Below, piece after piece: positions 15,648-24,964 of a stretch of DNA of 32,855 bases. Position numbers and translations under genes: made by a program. The notes under the pieces are model-generated. The model saw only the letters and a program-made list of their open reading frames with translations. It was not told the DNA's origin and ran no database searches. Within the stretch, counting starts at the first letter, position 1. Each line of letters opens with the position of its first letter. Source of the DNA: Algoriphagus sp. (lineage in GTDB: Bacteria > Bacteroidota > Bacteroidia > Cytophagales > Cyclobacteriaceae); assembly GCF_029254265.1 (NCBI RefSeq), contig NZ_JAQWXX010000059.1, forward strand, positions 1-32,855. The letters run 5' to 3'.

Positions 15648-18600
15648 TTAGTACTTAATTACTTTTTTGTGTAAAGTTAAATTGTTGGTATTAATCTTCA
15701 GGATATACATTCCGGCAGGACCGGTCATTGTCATCTCCATATTTAATTCTTCCTCTGACTTATTCGCCTCTTGAGCTAGATACACACGACCAGCTAAATC
15801 TATTAGCTGTAGCTGTATCTCTCCTCTATAGCTATTGGAAATGGTAATATTCAACTTGTCTACAGTTGGAATCGGCCCTACAAATATTCCAAATCGGCTT
15901 AATTCCGCTTCTTGATCAGGAATCGCAGAGATCACTGTAGGTTCAGAAATCCGATTACAGCTCTCGTCAAAGATTGCTACTTGATATAGTCCATCTCCCG
16001 TAGCTTCAAAAGATCTATTAGTCGCTCCTTGAATCTTGGCCCCATTTAGATACCACTGATAGGAAGAACCCGGCTGTTGGGATGTAAGTACATTTCCATT
16101 TGCAACGATATTAGGCTTTTGCAGATCATTCTCTACTACTGTTATCTTTTGATCAAATTCTGTTAACCCTAAGGAGTTTGAAATAGTCAGTTTAACGATG
16201 TACTCTCCAGGTTGATCAAAAACAAAAATAGGATTTTGATCAGTTGAAGTCCCCTTACCACCAAAATCCCAGAGATAAGTCGAGATCGCACCTTCACTTA
16301 AGTTCTCAAATTCTGAAGCAGCACCTACACAACTAAATCTGGAATTGAAATTAGCAAATAGTACATCTTCACAATTCTGGGCTAACCATCCAGTTGAATT
16401 TGAAATGGATGCATTAGTGCTAAGATTGACTATCGAGGCCCCTTCATGATCTACATTAGAGACATTGAGATTTTCAAAGCAATATCTCTTATACAATTCA
16501 TGGATTAGTTTCCCTTTTCCTGAGGCAGACAGTATAGCTTTAGAAGCGGAAGTAGCCTGAACAGAAATCGAATTCAAAATTGCGATTGATCCACTTTGAT
16601 CCAAATTCAATTCTGATCCAGCACCTAAGAATAAATCTTCGACTTCAATTGAGGTAGCTGTTTGAATCATTTTTCCAGACAAGATCTCCAGATTCCTAAA
16701 ACCTCCAGATAAAACATTTAATTCACCAGACTCTATTTTAAGATTCGAAAAGTCTGTAGTCGAATTATTTTCAAATTGACCGGTTTGGCCACTAAATACA
16801 AGATCAACCCCCTCTTTCAAGGTTGAATTACTAGAAATAGTCACGCTACTTACGATCTCAATTTCCTCAAGAGCTCCAGAAAGACTTGATGAAGAAGAAA
16901 GCGAAAGAGAATTTAGGTTCAATTGAGGAAAGCCAATTTTCAGGTTTGCATTGGAAACTGATACTTGGTCTAATTTTTCAGCTTCCAGTAATTGCCATGT
17001 CCCCGATGAGAATTCTAATTCCACATCATCAAAAATAGCTTTTCCAAGCTCAACTAACTGATCATTTATAGTGGAATTTGTAAATACAATTTTACCATTC
17101 TTAATGTCCGTAATTTGATTACTCACTCTAAACCCGTTAGAAACTAGGATTTCATTTCCTTTTAGATCGAAAGTAACTAATTGATTACCAAAAAGATTAA
17201 CACTAAATGCATTAGCATCAGTAGGGAAGTTTACCAAAATGGAACCCGCATTAGCCCCTTCGAATACTACTCTACTTCCCGCAGAAGGAATCTTATTTGC
17301 AGCAGATCCATTGGAGGAAGTTGACCAGTTAGATGGATTATTCCAATCTCCACCTGAAGCTCCTATCCAATATAAGGTCTCATCAGCGCCATCTGCAGTT
17401 CCTGCTTTCATTACAAATGAAAAATCCTGAACTCCATTTTTCAATTCCCCCTTATGGGTAACTCTCACTTTATACCGCTGAGGTTTTGGATTAGGGATAT
17501 AAATCTGCTCAACATTATCTCTGAAATTGTCTTTATCAGTTTCTGCTTTCGCTGAAAGCCTCAAAGCAGGATCCAGTGAATATGGGAAAAAGGTATTTCC
17601 TTGTTCATCTACAATTCTTAAATCCAAATCATTGACCAACATAAGATTTTGGGGATTTACAGAAGGAGAAGCAGGGTTTCCAGAGGGATCAGTCCAAGCT
17701 ATGGAAATTCTAATCGGAGTGACTCCATCTGAAATAAATTCATTTTCAAAAACAGCTCCCTGTTCAAGTTTTTCTTCACGAATCACGTCTGAACTTCCAT
17801 TCTCATTCAAAATAATTTCTGCTGCTCCTTTGGTACTTAGAAGCCCCCATCCATATACATAGTCCGGACCTGGATTATTCCCAGCTTCTTTTGTGGTATT
17901 TATCATTAGGGCCTTTACTGTCGAAGCCCACATATATCTACCTGAATTTCTTTCAGCATACAATTGCTGAAGCAACAATAATGACCCAGTTACATTTGGG
18001 GAAGCCATAGACGTTCCACTGAGGGAGGCATAGGAATCAGTAGCACCACCATCAGCAATAGCAGAACTAAAAACATTAACTCCCATTCCCACGACATCAG
18101 GTTTGATTCTTCCATCATCAACGGGACCGACGCTGGAAAAACTACTAATCGCAACATCCTGAGGCCCGGTATATTCATTGATGTTATTAATAGCCCCTAC
18201 AGTAATGACATTTTTTGCAACTCCTTCTGGTCCGATAGTATCATCGGGTCCATCTGGGTTTCTTGATCCATCACCTGAATCATCTCGATCATTACCTGCT
18301 GCCCAAACAACTGTATAATAAGGCTTCGCAAAAATTAAATCATCTAGACCTTTGCTTTTACTAGAATAAAACCCAAATCGGTATTCTTCATTTGGATCAA
18401 CGGAAGCATTACCCGCCCAAACCCAAGCATTACTGGAATTTCGATACCATCCCAATACGATTCCATAAGAATGGTTGGAAACTAGATGACCATTAGTTTT
18501 CGTAATCGGATCATAAGCGTTTACGTTCATTTTTGAGAGGTCACTTTCCCAATTAAAAGCCCAACCAGTAGCTTCGCTTGCCATTCCTTTTGCGTTCGCA

Positions 18601-19100
18601 TTGACTCCTCCAGCCATAATAGTACCTGAAACGTGCGTAGCATGGTTACTAATCGTCTCAGTAGAACCGTCTACTTGAGTCAGACGACCTTGGAACTCTA
18701 TATGATCTGGCTTAGGTCTGGTCTGGTCATATATTCCAACAGTCATTCCTTTGCCAGTAAGATTTAAACCCAAGCTCCCACCTTGTTGAAGGGCATTAGT
18801 GGATGTCGTGATAGCAGCTCTGGTGTTAAAAATAGTGTAGTAAACCGGAGCATTGGACTCATCAAAAAAGTTAAGCTCTGCTATCTCACCATTTTCCAAT
18901 TCAAGTAGATATGGAATCCCCATTTGAGAAGCTTTCTGCTTTATAGCCTCTTTATTCAAAATGAAAGAAGGAAAATTTGTATTAAAATTCTTTGATATAG
19001 TACTCCTTTCTTTTTCAAGGGAAGGAGGGTTAACTATTTGTTGCGCATTTAAAAAACCAAAACTTAGACCTAATAGCCAAATTGTAAATATTAATCTCAT
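15648..19100 (-). CDS. Secreted S8 (subtilisin-like) protease with PKD domain and type A T9SS sorting domain
   Basis: 1150 residues. A signal peptide (MRLIFTIWLLGLSFGFLNAQ) is followed by a short prosegment and the S8 catalytic domain. Asp125 lies in VGIYDQTRP, His153 in NHATHVSG, the oxyanion Asn270 in AAGND and the nucleophile Ser364 in SGTSMASP. The next region (LVNDLDLRI) resembles the jelly-roll domain of KP-43-type subtilases. A segment with WIGASGGDWNNPSNWS and a long repetitive beta-rich stretch follow. Then come a PKD domain (YLWDFGGKGTS), an Ig-like unit (SYQWYLNGAKI) and a C-terminal type A sorting domain ending GMYILKI...KKVIKY. It should therefore be exported by T9SS and act outside the cell. 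A TTG one codon upstream is less likely than this ATG. Confidence 0.92.
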   Translation of the reverse strand: MRLIFTIWLLGLSFGFLNAQQIVNPPSLEKERSTISKNFNTNFPSFILNKEAIKQKASQMGIPYLLELENGEIAELNFFDESNAPVYYTIFNTRAAITTSTNALQQGGSLGLNLTGKGMTVGIYDQTRPKPDHIEFQGRLTQVDGSTETISNHATHVSGTIMAGGVNANAKGMASEATGWAFNWESDLSKMNVNAYDPITKTNGHLVSNHSYGIVLGWYRNSSNAWVWAGNASVDPNEEYRFGFYSSKSKGLDDLIFAKPYYTVVWAAGNDRDDSGDGSRNPDGPDDTIGPEGVAKNVITVGAINNINEYTGPQDVAISSFSSVGPVDDGRIKPDVVGMGVNVFSSAIADGGATDSYASLSGTSMASPNVTGSLLLLQQLYAERNSGRYMWASTVKALMINTTKEAGNNPGPDYVYGWGLLSTKGAAEIILNENGSSDVIREEKLEQGAVFENEFISDGVTPIRISIAWTDPSGNPASPSVNPQNLMLVNDLDLRIVDEQGNTFFPYSLDPALRLSAKAETDKDNFRDNVEQIYIPNPKPQRYKVRVTHKGELKNGVQDFSFVMKAGTADGADETLYWIGASGGDWNNPSNWSTSSNGSAANKIPSAGSRVVFEGANAGSILVNFPTDANAFSVNLFGNQLVTFDLKGNEILVSNGFRVSNQITDIKNGKIVFTNSTINDQLVELGKAIFDDVELEFSSGTWQLLEAEKLDQVSVSNANLKIGFPQLNLNSLSLSSSSSLSGALEEIEIVSSVTISSNSTLKEGVDLVFSGQTGQFENNSTTDFSNLKIESGELNVLSGGFRNLEILSGKMIQTATSIEVEDLFLGAGSELNLDQSGSIAILNSISVQATSASKAILSASGKGKLIHELYKRYCFENLNVSNVDHEGASIVNLSTNASISNSTGWLAQNCEDVLFANFNSRFSCVGAASEFENLSEGAISTYLWDFGGKGTSTDQNPIFVFDQPGEYIVKLTISNSLGLTEFDQKITVVENDLQKPNIVANGNVLTSQQPGSSYQWYLNGAKIQGATNRSFEATGDGLYQVAIFDESCNRISEPTVISAIPDQEAELSRFGIFVGPIPTVDKLNITISNSYRGEIQLQLIDLAGRVYLAQEANKSEEELNMEMTMTGPAGMYILKINTNNLTLHKKVIKY

Positions 19101-19160
19101 CAAATTTTTATCTATATACCGACATACAAAATACCAACGCTCTAAAATTAATTAAAGTTT

Positions 19161-19191
19161 AAAAAAAAGAGGGCTATAAAAGCCCTCTTTT
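19161..19191 (-). terminator. Terminator of the sus-like operon
   Basis: An eleven-pair stem (AAAAGAGGGCT with AGCCCTCTTTT) and a five-base loop end in a run of eight T on the minus strand. It lies between the last sus-like gene and the S8 protease gene, so they are probably separate transcription units. Confidence 0.88.
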
Positions 19192-19210
19192 AAATAAAAT
19201 TTAAGAGAAT

Positions 19211-20059
19211 TTAAACTTTGGTTAGAACCACAGTTCCACCATCTCCCCAAGTATTTGACCAAGTAATGGTAATTGTTCTATCGGCATTTACAACGCCTGA
19301 AATAGTAAACGGATCATCATACTGATCTTGATTAGATGCAGCACCAGTTAGTACATCACAATTATCTCTGATAGTTCCAGTTGGTCTAGCATCATTGTAA
19401 ATACCAGGATACATTCCGAATGACATATCACTCATTGTATATGCGCCAGTACCTGCGACAGCAAAAGACATAGTGCTAGCTGATGCTATTACGAAATCAG
19501 TTGCAGTTTGTCTCGGACCACCTGCTCCATCACCAGTCTGAAGATACTCCCAGAATACTGAGTATGTTCCAGCTAATTCAGAAGGACAGATTACCCGAAT
19601 AGCTACTTTCAAAGAGCCATAGTTAGTAGATACTTCAGCACCAGTGGCACTTGCAATATTCAATACCAAATCTGGTGTCTCAGAAGGATCGATATTTCCT
19701 GTCAATACAGTGATAGGTAAATTAGTAATGAACTCACCTGCGCCAATTGTAATTGATTTAGAATCCAATCTGTAGTGAACCCCTTCAACAGCGGTGGAAG
19801 TAGGGTCAGCCTCTATATTAACAGTAACAGCAGCAGTACCTGATGTAGATACTCTATTGACTTGAACGTTCAAAACATCAGTCTGAGTAGGAGACAATCT
19901 TACAAATGATTGAGTCAATCCATTTGGAAGATTTGCCGCATTAAACTCAACTTGATTCCCGTCGAAGAAGGTATCAACACCTTGATCATCGAAACAAGCA
20001 GTGGTTGTCAACGTAGCGACAAGCATTGCTAGGAAAATATATATTTTATTGCTTTTCAT
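19211..20059 (-). CDS. Surface lipoprotein of the SusCD operon, beta-rich ligand-binding candidate
   Basis: 282 residues. A lipoprotein signal (VATLTTTAC, Cys22) anchors it, probably on the cell surface because acidic residues follow the cysteine. The next 150 residues look like a Calx-beta/Ig-type sandwich of the DUF4843 kind (VNIEADPTSTAVEGVHYRL, ITIGAGEFITNLPITVL), a pattern seen in third genes of SusCD loci. The C-terminal half (WEYLQTGDGAGG, TITWSNTWGDGGTVVL) ends in aromatic strands. It is the last gene of susC-susD-this gene, 14 bases downstream of susD. It could be a surface ligand-binding protein, but no ligand can be named. Confidence 0.8.
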   Translation of the reverse strand: MKSNKIYIFLAMLVATLTTTACFDDQGVDTFFDGNQVEFNAANLPNGLTQSFVRLSPTQTDVLNVQVNRVSTSGTAAVTVNIEADPTSTAVEGVHYRLDSKSITIGAGEFITNLPITVLTGNIDPSETPDLVLNIASATGAEVSTNYGSLKVAIRVICPSELAGTYSVFWEYLQTGDGAGGPRQTATDFVIASASTMSFAVAGTGAYTMSDMSFGMYPGIYNDARPTGTIRDNCDVLTGAASNQDQYDDPFTISGVVNADRTITITWSNTWGDGGTVVLTKV

Positions 20060-20073
20060 TATTTTTTCCGGTT

Positions 20074-21504
20074 TTAGTTATAACCTGGGTTGTCTACCAA
20101 CAGCTCATTTAATTGTATCTGATCCTGAGGAAGAGGAGCAAGAAGTCTGTAATCCGAATAAGGAACAGGCTCATTATCTCCCTGCTTAGTAATAGTAAGT
20201 CCATTTCTTTTTAAATCGAACCATCTATGACCTTCAACAGCAAATTCAAGTCTTCTTTCAGTCATAATCTGATTGAATAGAGCATCTCCAGACAATCCAG
20301 CATCTACTGCAGCTAAACCTCTGTTAGTTCTTAATGCATTCAAATCTGATCTCGCTCCAGCAGCGTCATTGGTTCTAAATCTAGCTTCTGCTCTGATTAG
20401 ATAAAGCTCTGCAGCTCTAATAATCGGAAGATTCTCTAGAAAATCACCTTTGGTACCTAACCACTTGTTAGATCTGTAAACTGTACCTGAGGCACCAGAA
20501 CGAGTAGTTTCAGTCCAAGTATCTCTTCGAATGTCTCCAGTCTCATAAGTTGCAAGCAATTCATTCGATGCAGTTACAATAAACTGTGCACTGCTGAATA
20601 CATTGGCTGTAAGTGTACACATGGAGTTATTCACACCATCTACAGTTGACCAATCCACGGATCTGATTTCAACCTCAAAAAGAGATTCAGGATTAGGATA
20701 GGTAGAGAAGCCTGAAACATAATTCTCAGGAGTAGCTAGACCAGTACCATCGTTAGCAAGACCAAAAGTAGCCATTGCCTGAGATGCCATTGCAGCAGCT
20801 TCAGAAAATTTAGAATCATACAAATACACTCTTGCAAGAAGTGCTTCAGCTGCTCCTTTGGTTACTCTGTAAATACCAGCAGTACCCTTTGCAGCAGTTG
20901 GAAGCAATCCGATTGCAGTATTCAAGTCAGACTCAATCAGATCATATACTTGTCTGTTTGTAGATCTAGCTTTGAAGTCTGCATCCGAAAAGCCTAAAGT
21001 TGGCTCAGTTCTGATAATCACTGAATTGTTCCAACCGTTCACTTCTTTTCCTGGCTCATATCCATAAACTTTTGCCATATCGAAATAGTATAGGGATCTT
21101 AAGAATAGTGCCTCGCCCTTAATTCGATTCTTTCTAGCCGCATCACCATCAATTTCATCAATGCCAGCGATTACGATATTAGTCCGGTTGATGGAACCAT
21201 AATTACCCCAAAGTCCGATATGAGCTCTGTCTGCATTTACTTCCTGACCAATATATCGTCCTGTATTTGCGATAATTCTTAGGTTATCGGCCATAATTTC
21301 AGGAGCAATCATCAGAGTTTGTCCATAATTCCCGAAACCTCTTGCACCACCATAAGCGGCAGCCAATACAGACTCATACCCATTAATATCAGATAATGCT
21401 GTCTGCGGTGTTAAGCTTTGTCTTGGCTCGGTTTCCAATAAATCTGAGCAAGAAGCCAGAGATAGTACGGAGCCAAGCGCTATAATTTTTATATAATTTT
21501 TCAT
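20074..21504 (-). CDS. SusD/RagB family nutrient-binding outer membrane lipoprotein
   Basis: 476 residues. The lipobox SLASC (Cys19) shows lipidation. The sequence has the SusD pattern: an early YESVLAAAYGGARG helix, GEALFLRSLYYFDMAKVYG (TPR-like helices), TKGAAEALLARVYLY, and near the end LYLIRAEARFRTNDAAGARSDLNALR with LEFAVEGHRWFDLKRNG. SusD proteins form the lid over the SusC barrel and capture the ligand. It follows susC by 12 bases. The substrate may be a glycan or a peptide, since RagAB imports peptides. No glycoside hydrolase is nearby. Confidence 0.95.
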   Translation of the reverse strand: MKNYIKIIALGSVLSLASCSDLLETEPRQSLTPQTALSDINGYESVLAAAYGGARGFGNYGQTLMIAPEIMADNLRIIANTGRYIGQEVNADRAHIGLWGNYGSINRTNIVIAGIDEIDGDAARKNRIKGEALFLRSLYYFDMAKVYGYEPGKEVNGWNNSVIIRTEPTLGFSDADFKARSTNRQVYDLIESDLNTAIGLLPTAAKGTAGIYRVTKGAAEALLARVYLYDSKFSEAAAMASQAMATFGLANDGTGLATPENYVSGFSTYPNPESLFEVEIRSVDWSTVDGVNNSMCTLTANVFSSAQFIVTASNELLATYETGDIRRDTWTETTRSGASGTVYRSNKWLGTKGDFLENLPIIRAAELYLIRAEARFRTNDAAGARSDLNALRTNRGLAAVDAGLSGDALFNQIMTERRLEFAVEGHRWFDLKRNGLTITKQGDNEPVPYSDYRLLAPLPQDQIQLNELLVDNPGYN

Positions 21505-21516
21505 TCCTATTTCTGA

Positions 21517-24495
21517 TTAGAAGTTAAGATTGATACCAGCAGAAATCTGACGAGCATTTGGATAAGCACCGAAAGTGTTTCCGATTGAGTTTGCCTCAGG
21601 ATCAATTCCGTTATAATTGGTGAACGTTGCCAAGTTTAATCCTTGAACAAATAGCGAAGCGCTTGCCATACCTATTTTGCTTGCAGCAGCCGAGCCCAAT
21701 GTATAGTTAAGGGTCACTTGCTTCAATCTTACATATCCTCCATCGCTCATCAAACGAGTTGAGAAGGTGTTGACCGCAGAAGTACCTGGCTCTTGACCAC
21801 CTTCGTAAGGTCTACCTACAGTAGTGATATCGCCTGGTTGCTTCCAGTAATCTAATTGATTTACTAACAAGTTACCAGTTCCAGATCCCCAGTTAGCTAG
21901 GTTATATAAATCTGAATTGGTTGCAAAATTACCAAACTGATACTGGAAGAACACTTCAAGTGTCAATGGACCATAAGAGAAGGTGTTTGAAAGACCACCA
22001 TAGCTAGAAGGCAATGCACTTCCTCTGTAATCCAATGTATTTTGACCTGTTACATAAGTAAAGTTTCCTGTTCCAGTTCCATCATCATACATCGCTCTAC
22101 CATTCGCAGGGTTTACACCGAGGTATTCATTAGTGTAGAAGAAAGAAATAGGTCTTCCAACGATCAAACTGTTACCAATTCGATCCAAACCATCATAAAG
22201 CGAAATTAATTCGTTCTCCAAGAAGGTGATGTTGAAACCAGTGCTCCACTGGAATTTTCCAGCTACAATATTTACAGTTTGTACATCAATATCAATTCCT
22301 TGATTTCTTACTTCACCTGTATTTCTTGTAATTGATCCAAATCCTGAATCAGTTGGAAGAGGCGTATTGAACAATAGATTGTTTGAATTTTTTCTCCAGA
22401 AATCAACTGTAGTGATGATTCTACCATTGAACAAGGTTGCATCCAAACCAAGGTTGATAGTTTCTGATTCTTCCCAAGTCAATAAATCGTTACCCAATTG
22501 ACTTAAATCCAATCCACCTTGACCAAGATACTGACCTGAGGAACCTACAAGAGTTCTTGAAGCAAAATTGGCAATATCAGAGTTTCCAGTTACACCGTAA
22601 GATGCTCTAACTCTCAAATTATCCAACCATGTAACATCCTGAAGGAATGCTTCAGAAGAAAGTCTCCATCCAGCAGAAGCTGCATAGAAAGTACCCCATC
22701 TGTTTTTCTCTCCAAATCTAGAGTGACCATCTCTTCTTACTGTTACATCAGCAGTGTATCGATCATCATAATCATATTTTGCTTGACCGAAGAAACCAGC
22801 TCTTTTGTACTCAGTGAATGAGCTATTCACAGCAAAAGGTGTAGCTGCATTTGCCAAATAAATCAAAGTAGGATTAGGAAATCCTCTACCTGTCGCAGAT
22901 TGAAAATCAGACTGAGAACCTTTGTATTCAAAACCTAAGATACCGGATACGGTATGTACATCATTGAATTTCTTATTGAAATTGAAGTTGTGGTTGGTAT
23001 TGAAGTTTGTGTTTCTTCTAGCTGTAAATACAGAAGCTCCTCCATAAGATGAGAATACTGGGATCGTAGATGGTCTATTGTTGATATCCGCGTTGTCGGA
23101 GAAATCAAGACCAAAATAAGAGGTCCAGCTTAACCAAGGTGCAATTTGATAATTCAACTGAAGGTTAGAAACAGTCTGTACTGTCTTTCCACTTCTTAAT
23201 TCTTCAAATACACCTTGTACAATGTTATAACCAAACAAGTGATTTGAAGGATAAGGAGCAAAAGATCCATCCTCATTGTAAATTGGAACGTTTGGACGAG
23301 CTGAGAAACCAGCTACGAAAGGTCCATTTACGAAGTTACCTCTGTCGATCGATCCATTTGTATTCTGGAAGGATAATGAAAGGTTAGCTGCTACAGTTAG
23401 ATTTTTGTTTGGTCTATGTGTTACATTCAAACGACCAGTTGCTCTATTGTAATCAGACATTTCGATTTGACCTTCCTGCTTAGTATAAGAGCCAGAAAGG
23501 AAGAAGGTAGTCTTCTCATCACCTCCAGAAATTGAAAGATCATAAACACTCAATCTACCTTGTCTGTAGAGCGCATCTAGCCAATCATAGCTTTGAAGAT
23601 TTGGATCTTCAGGGTTACCATAAGTAGCATCTGAACCTGAAGTAGCCAAACCACGATTTTGGTAAGCTACTCTTTTGATTCCCGCTAGCTGAGAGGCATC
23701 CATCACATCATAAAGATTCAAAGGCTGTACAATACCTTCTTGCACAGATACTTTTACTTGTGACTTTCCTTTTTTACCTTTTTTAGTATTGATCAAAACA
23801 ACACCGTTTGCAGCCTGAGCTCCATAAATAGCAGCAGCAGCAGCATCCTTTAGAACTTCGATTGACTCGATGTCATTCGGGTTGATAGAAGCTAGTGCGT
23901 TTTGAGAACCCTGGCCAGATAGACCGCCGTTGTTTACTTGTACACCATCCACGATGTAAAGTGGATCATTACCAGCGTTGATCGAGCCAACACCTCTAAT
24001 ACGTACGTTCAAAGTACCTCCTGGCTGCCCAGAAGTTGAAGTTACCTGAACACCAGCAATTCGACCTTGCATCGCACGGTCAAATGATTGAACAGGTAGA
24101 TTTTCGAAAACTTCTCCTTTAACTGAAGAAATAGCTCCAGTAATTTCTCTTTTTGACTGATCTCCGTAAGACGTGATTACGAATTCAGACAAAGCTTGAA
24201 CATCTGGCTCCATAGACACATCGATTGTGGTTCTGTTGCCAATTGTTACCTCTTGTGGTCTTAAGCCGACGAAGGTAAAGACCAAAACATTGCTTCCGGA
24301 TGGAACGCTAATAGAATACTTGCCATCAAGATCTGTGGCTGTTCCGATTGTTGTTCCTTTTACCAGAACTGTTGCACCTGGCACTCCAAGGTTATCCTCA
24401 GTGGAAATAACCGTACCAGTAATCACGCGGTTTTGGGCAAATGCAACAGCACTTCCCAACATCAGCATGAGTCCTAGAAGTAAAACTTTCCTCAT
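21517..24495 (-). CDS. SusC/RagA family TonB-linked outer membrane transporter
   Basis: 992 residues. After the signal peptide (ending AVAFAQ) comes the carboxypeptidase-regulatory-like domain (VITGTVISTEDNLGVPGATVLVKG). A TonB-box-like region (FVITSYGDQSKREITGAISSVKG) and a plug domain follow (YIVDGVQVNNGG, IESIEVLKDAAAAAIYGAQAANGVVLI). The rest is a 22-strand-type barrel ending in aromatic residues (AGINLNF). It imports large nutrients through the outer membrane using TonB energy, with the SusD-like lid encoded next. No regulator (anti-sigma/ECF pair, hybrid two-component system) lies nearby, so control must come from elsewhere. The promoter is at 24526-24557. Confidence 0.96.
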   Translation of the reverse strand: MRKVLLLGLMLMLGSAVAFAQNRVITGTVISTEDNLGVPGATVLVKGTTIGTATDLDGKYSISVPSGSNVLVFTFVGLRPQEVTIGNRTTIDVSMEPDVQALSEFVITSYGDQSKREITGAISSVKGEVFENLPVQSFDRAMQGRIAGVQVTSTSGQPGGTLNVRIRGVGSINAGNDPLYIVDGVQVNNGGLSGQGSQNALASINPNDIESIEVLKDAAAAAIYGAQAANGVVLINTKKGKKGKSQVKVSVQEGIVQPLNLYDVMDASQLAGIKRVAYQNRGLATSGSDATYGNPEDPNLQSYDWLDALYRQGRLSVYDLSISGGDEKTTFFLSGSYTKQEGQIEMSDYNRATGRLNVTHRPNKNLTVAANLSLSFQNTNGSIDRGNFVNGPFVAGFSARPNVPIYNEDGSFAPYPSNHLFGYNIVQGVFEELRSGKTVQTVSNLQLNYQIAPWLSWTSYFGLDFSDNADINNRPSTIPVFSSYGGASVFTARRNTNFNTNHNFNFNKKFNDVHTVSGILGFEYKGSQSDFQSATGRGFPNPTLIYLANAATPFAVNSSFTEYKRAGFFGQAKYDYDDRYTADVTVRRDGHSRFGEKNRWGTFYAASAGWRLSSEAFLQDVTWLDNLRVRASYGVTGNSDIANFASRTLVGSSGQYLGQGGLDLSQLGNDLLTWEESETINLGLDATLFNGRIITTVDFWRKNSNNLLFNTPLPTDSGFGSITRNTGEVRNQGIDIDVQTVNIVAGKFQWSTGFNITFLENELISLYDGLDRIGNSLIVGRPISFFYTNEYLGVNPANGRAMYDDGTGTGNFTYVTGQNTLDYRGSALPSSYGGLSNTFSYGPLTLEVFFQYQFGNFATNSDLYNLANWGSGTGNLLVNQLDYWKQPGDITTVGRPYEGGQEPGTSAVNTFSTRLMSDGGYVRLKQVTLNYTLGSAAASKIGMASASLFVQGLNLATFTNYNGIDPEANSIGNTFGAYPNARQISAGINLNF

Positions 24496-24525
24496 ATTTG
24501 GTTTGATTATGGTTTAAATTAGACT

Positions 24526-24557
24526 CAATGATATCCCTAAAAGTGGAATAACACAAA
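24526..24557 (-). promoter_or_regulatory. Promoter of the susC-susD-lipoprotein operon
   Basis: On the minus strand TTTG (24554-24557), a 20-base spacer and TATCATTG (24526-24533) match the consensus with one mismatch. The start site would lie about 20 bases before the susC ATG. Confidence 0.6.
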
Positions 24558-24964
24558 GCCACTACTCTATAAAAACCTAAATAGTTTAAATCTCCATTTT
24601 TAGAAAAAATTGTATTAAAAACATAATCGAAATAATATTCTGAATAAAAGGTGAATTCAAAATTTTATTAATTTTTTGAGCTATTAATTTATTGTTAACA
24701 AAAGTTAATTTTTCTACAAAAAAATCCAAATCCTTGAAAAATATTTTTAACCAACATAAACAGTTGTTTATTTCTTCAAAAAACACAAGGACAAAATATT
24801 ATTAAATCGAATCTAATTAAAGAGAATATTTTTTATCAAATACTTATAATTCTTGGAATAATTAACTGAATATATTACACATTTAAAAATGTAATTATAT
24901 TAATAGTTTTGAAAAAATAATATTAGTATACTTTCCTACTTGAAAAACGAAGCCTTTGTAAAAC
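24558..24964. other. Very AT-rich spacer without a supported gene
   Basis: About 400 bases, strikingly AT-rich, especially 24780-24930. No credible gene was found. The only open frame of any length (66 codons, minus, 24586-24786) is low-complexity AT-derived sequence. Short inverted repeats such as ACATTT-AA-AAATGT (24879-24892) are expected in such composition. No GC-rich terminator for the OmpA-family gene ending at 24965 is evident. Confidence 0.6.

Noticed and set aside
15648..19100. Frameshift or fusion in the large S8 protease gene
   Set aside because: The frame is continuous from signal peptide to sorting domain, with the catalytic residues and accessory domains in the order expected for this kind of protein.
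24586..24786. A 66-codon minus-strand open frame upstream of susC
   Set aside because: It consists of AT-derived Phe, Ile, Lys and Asn codons, has no recognisable motif, and matches what random sequence of this composition would give.
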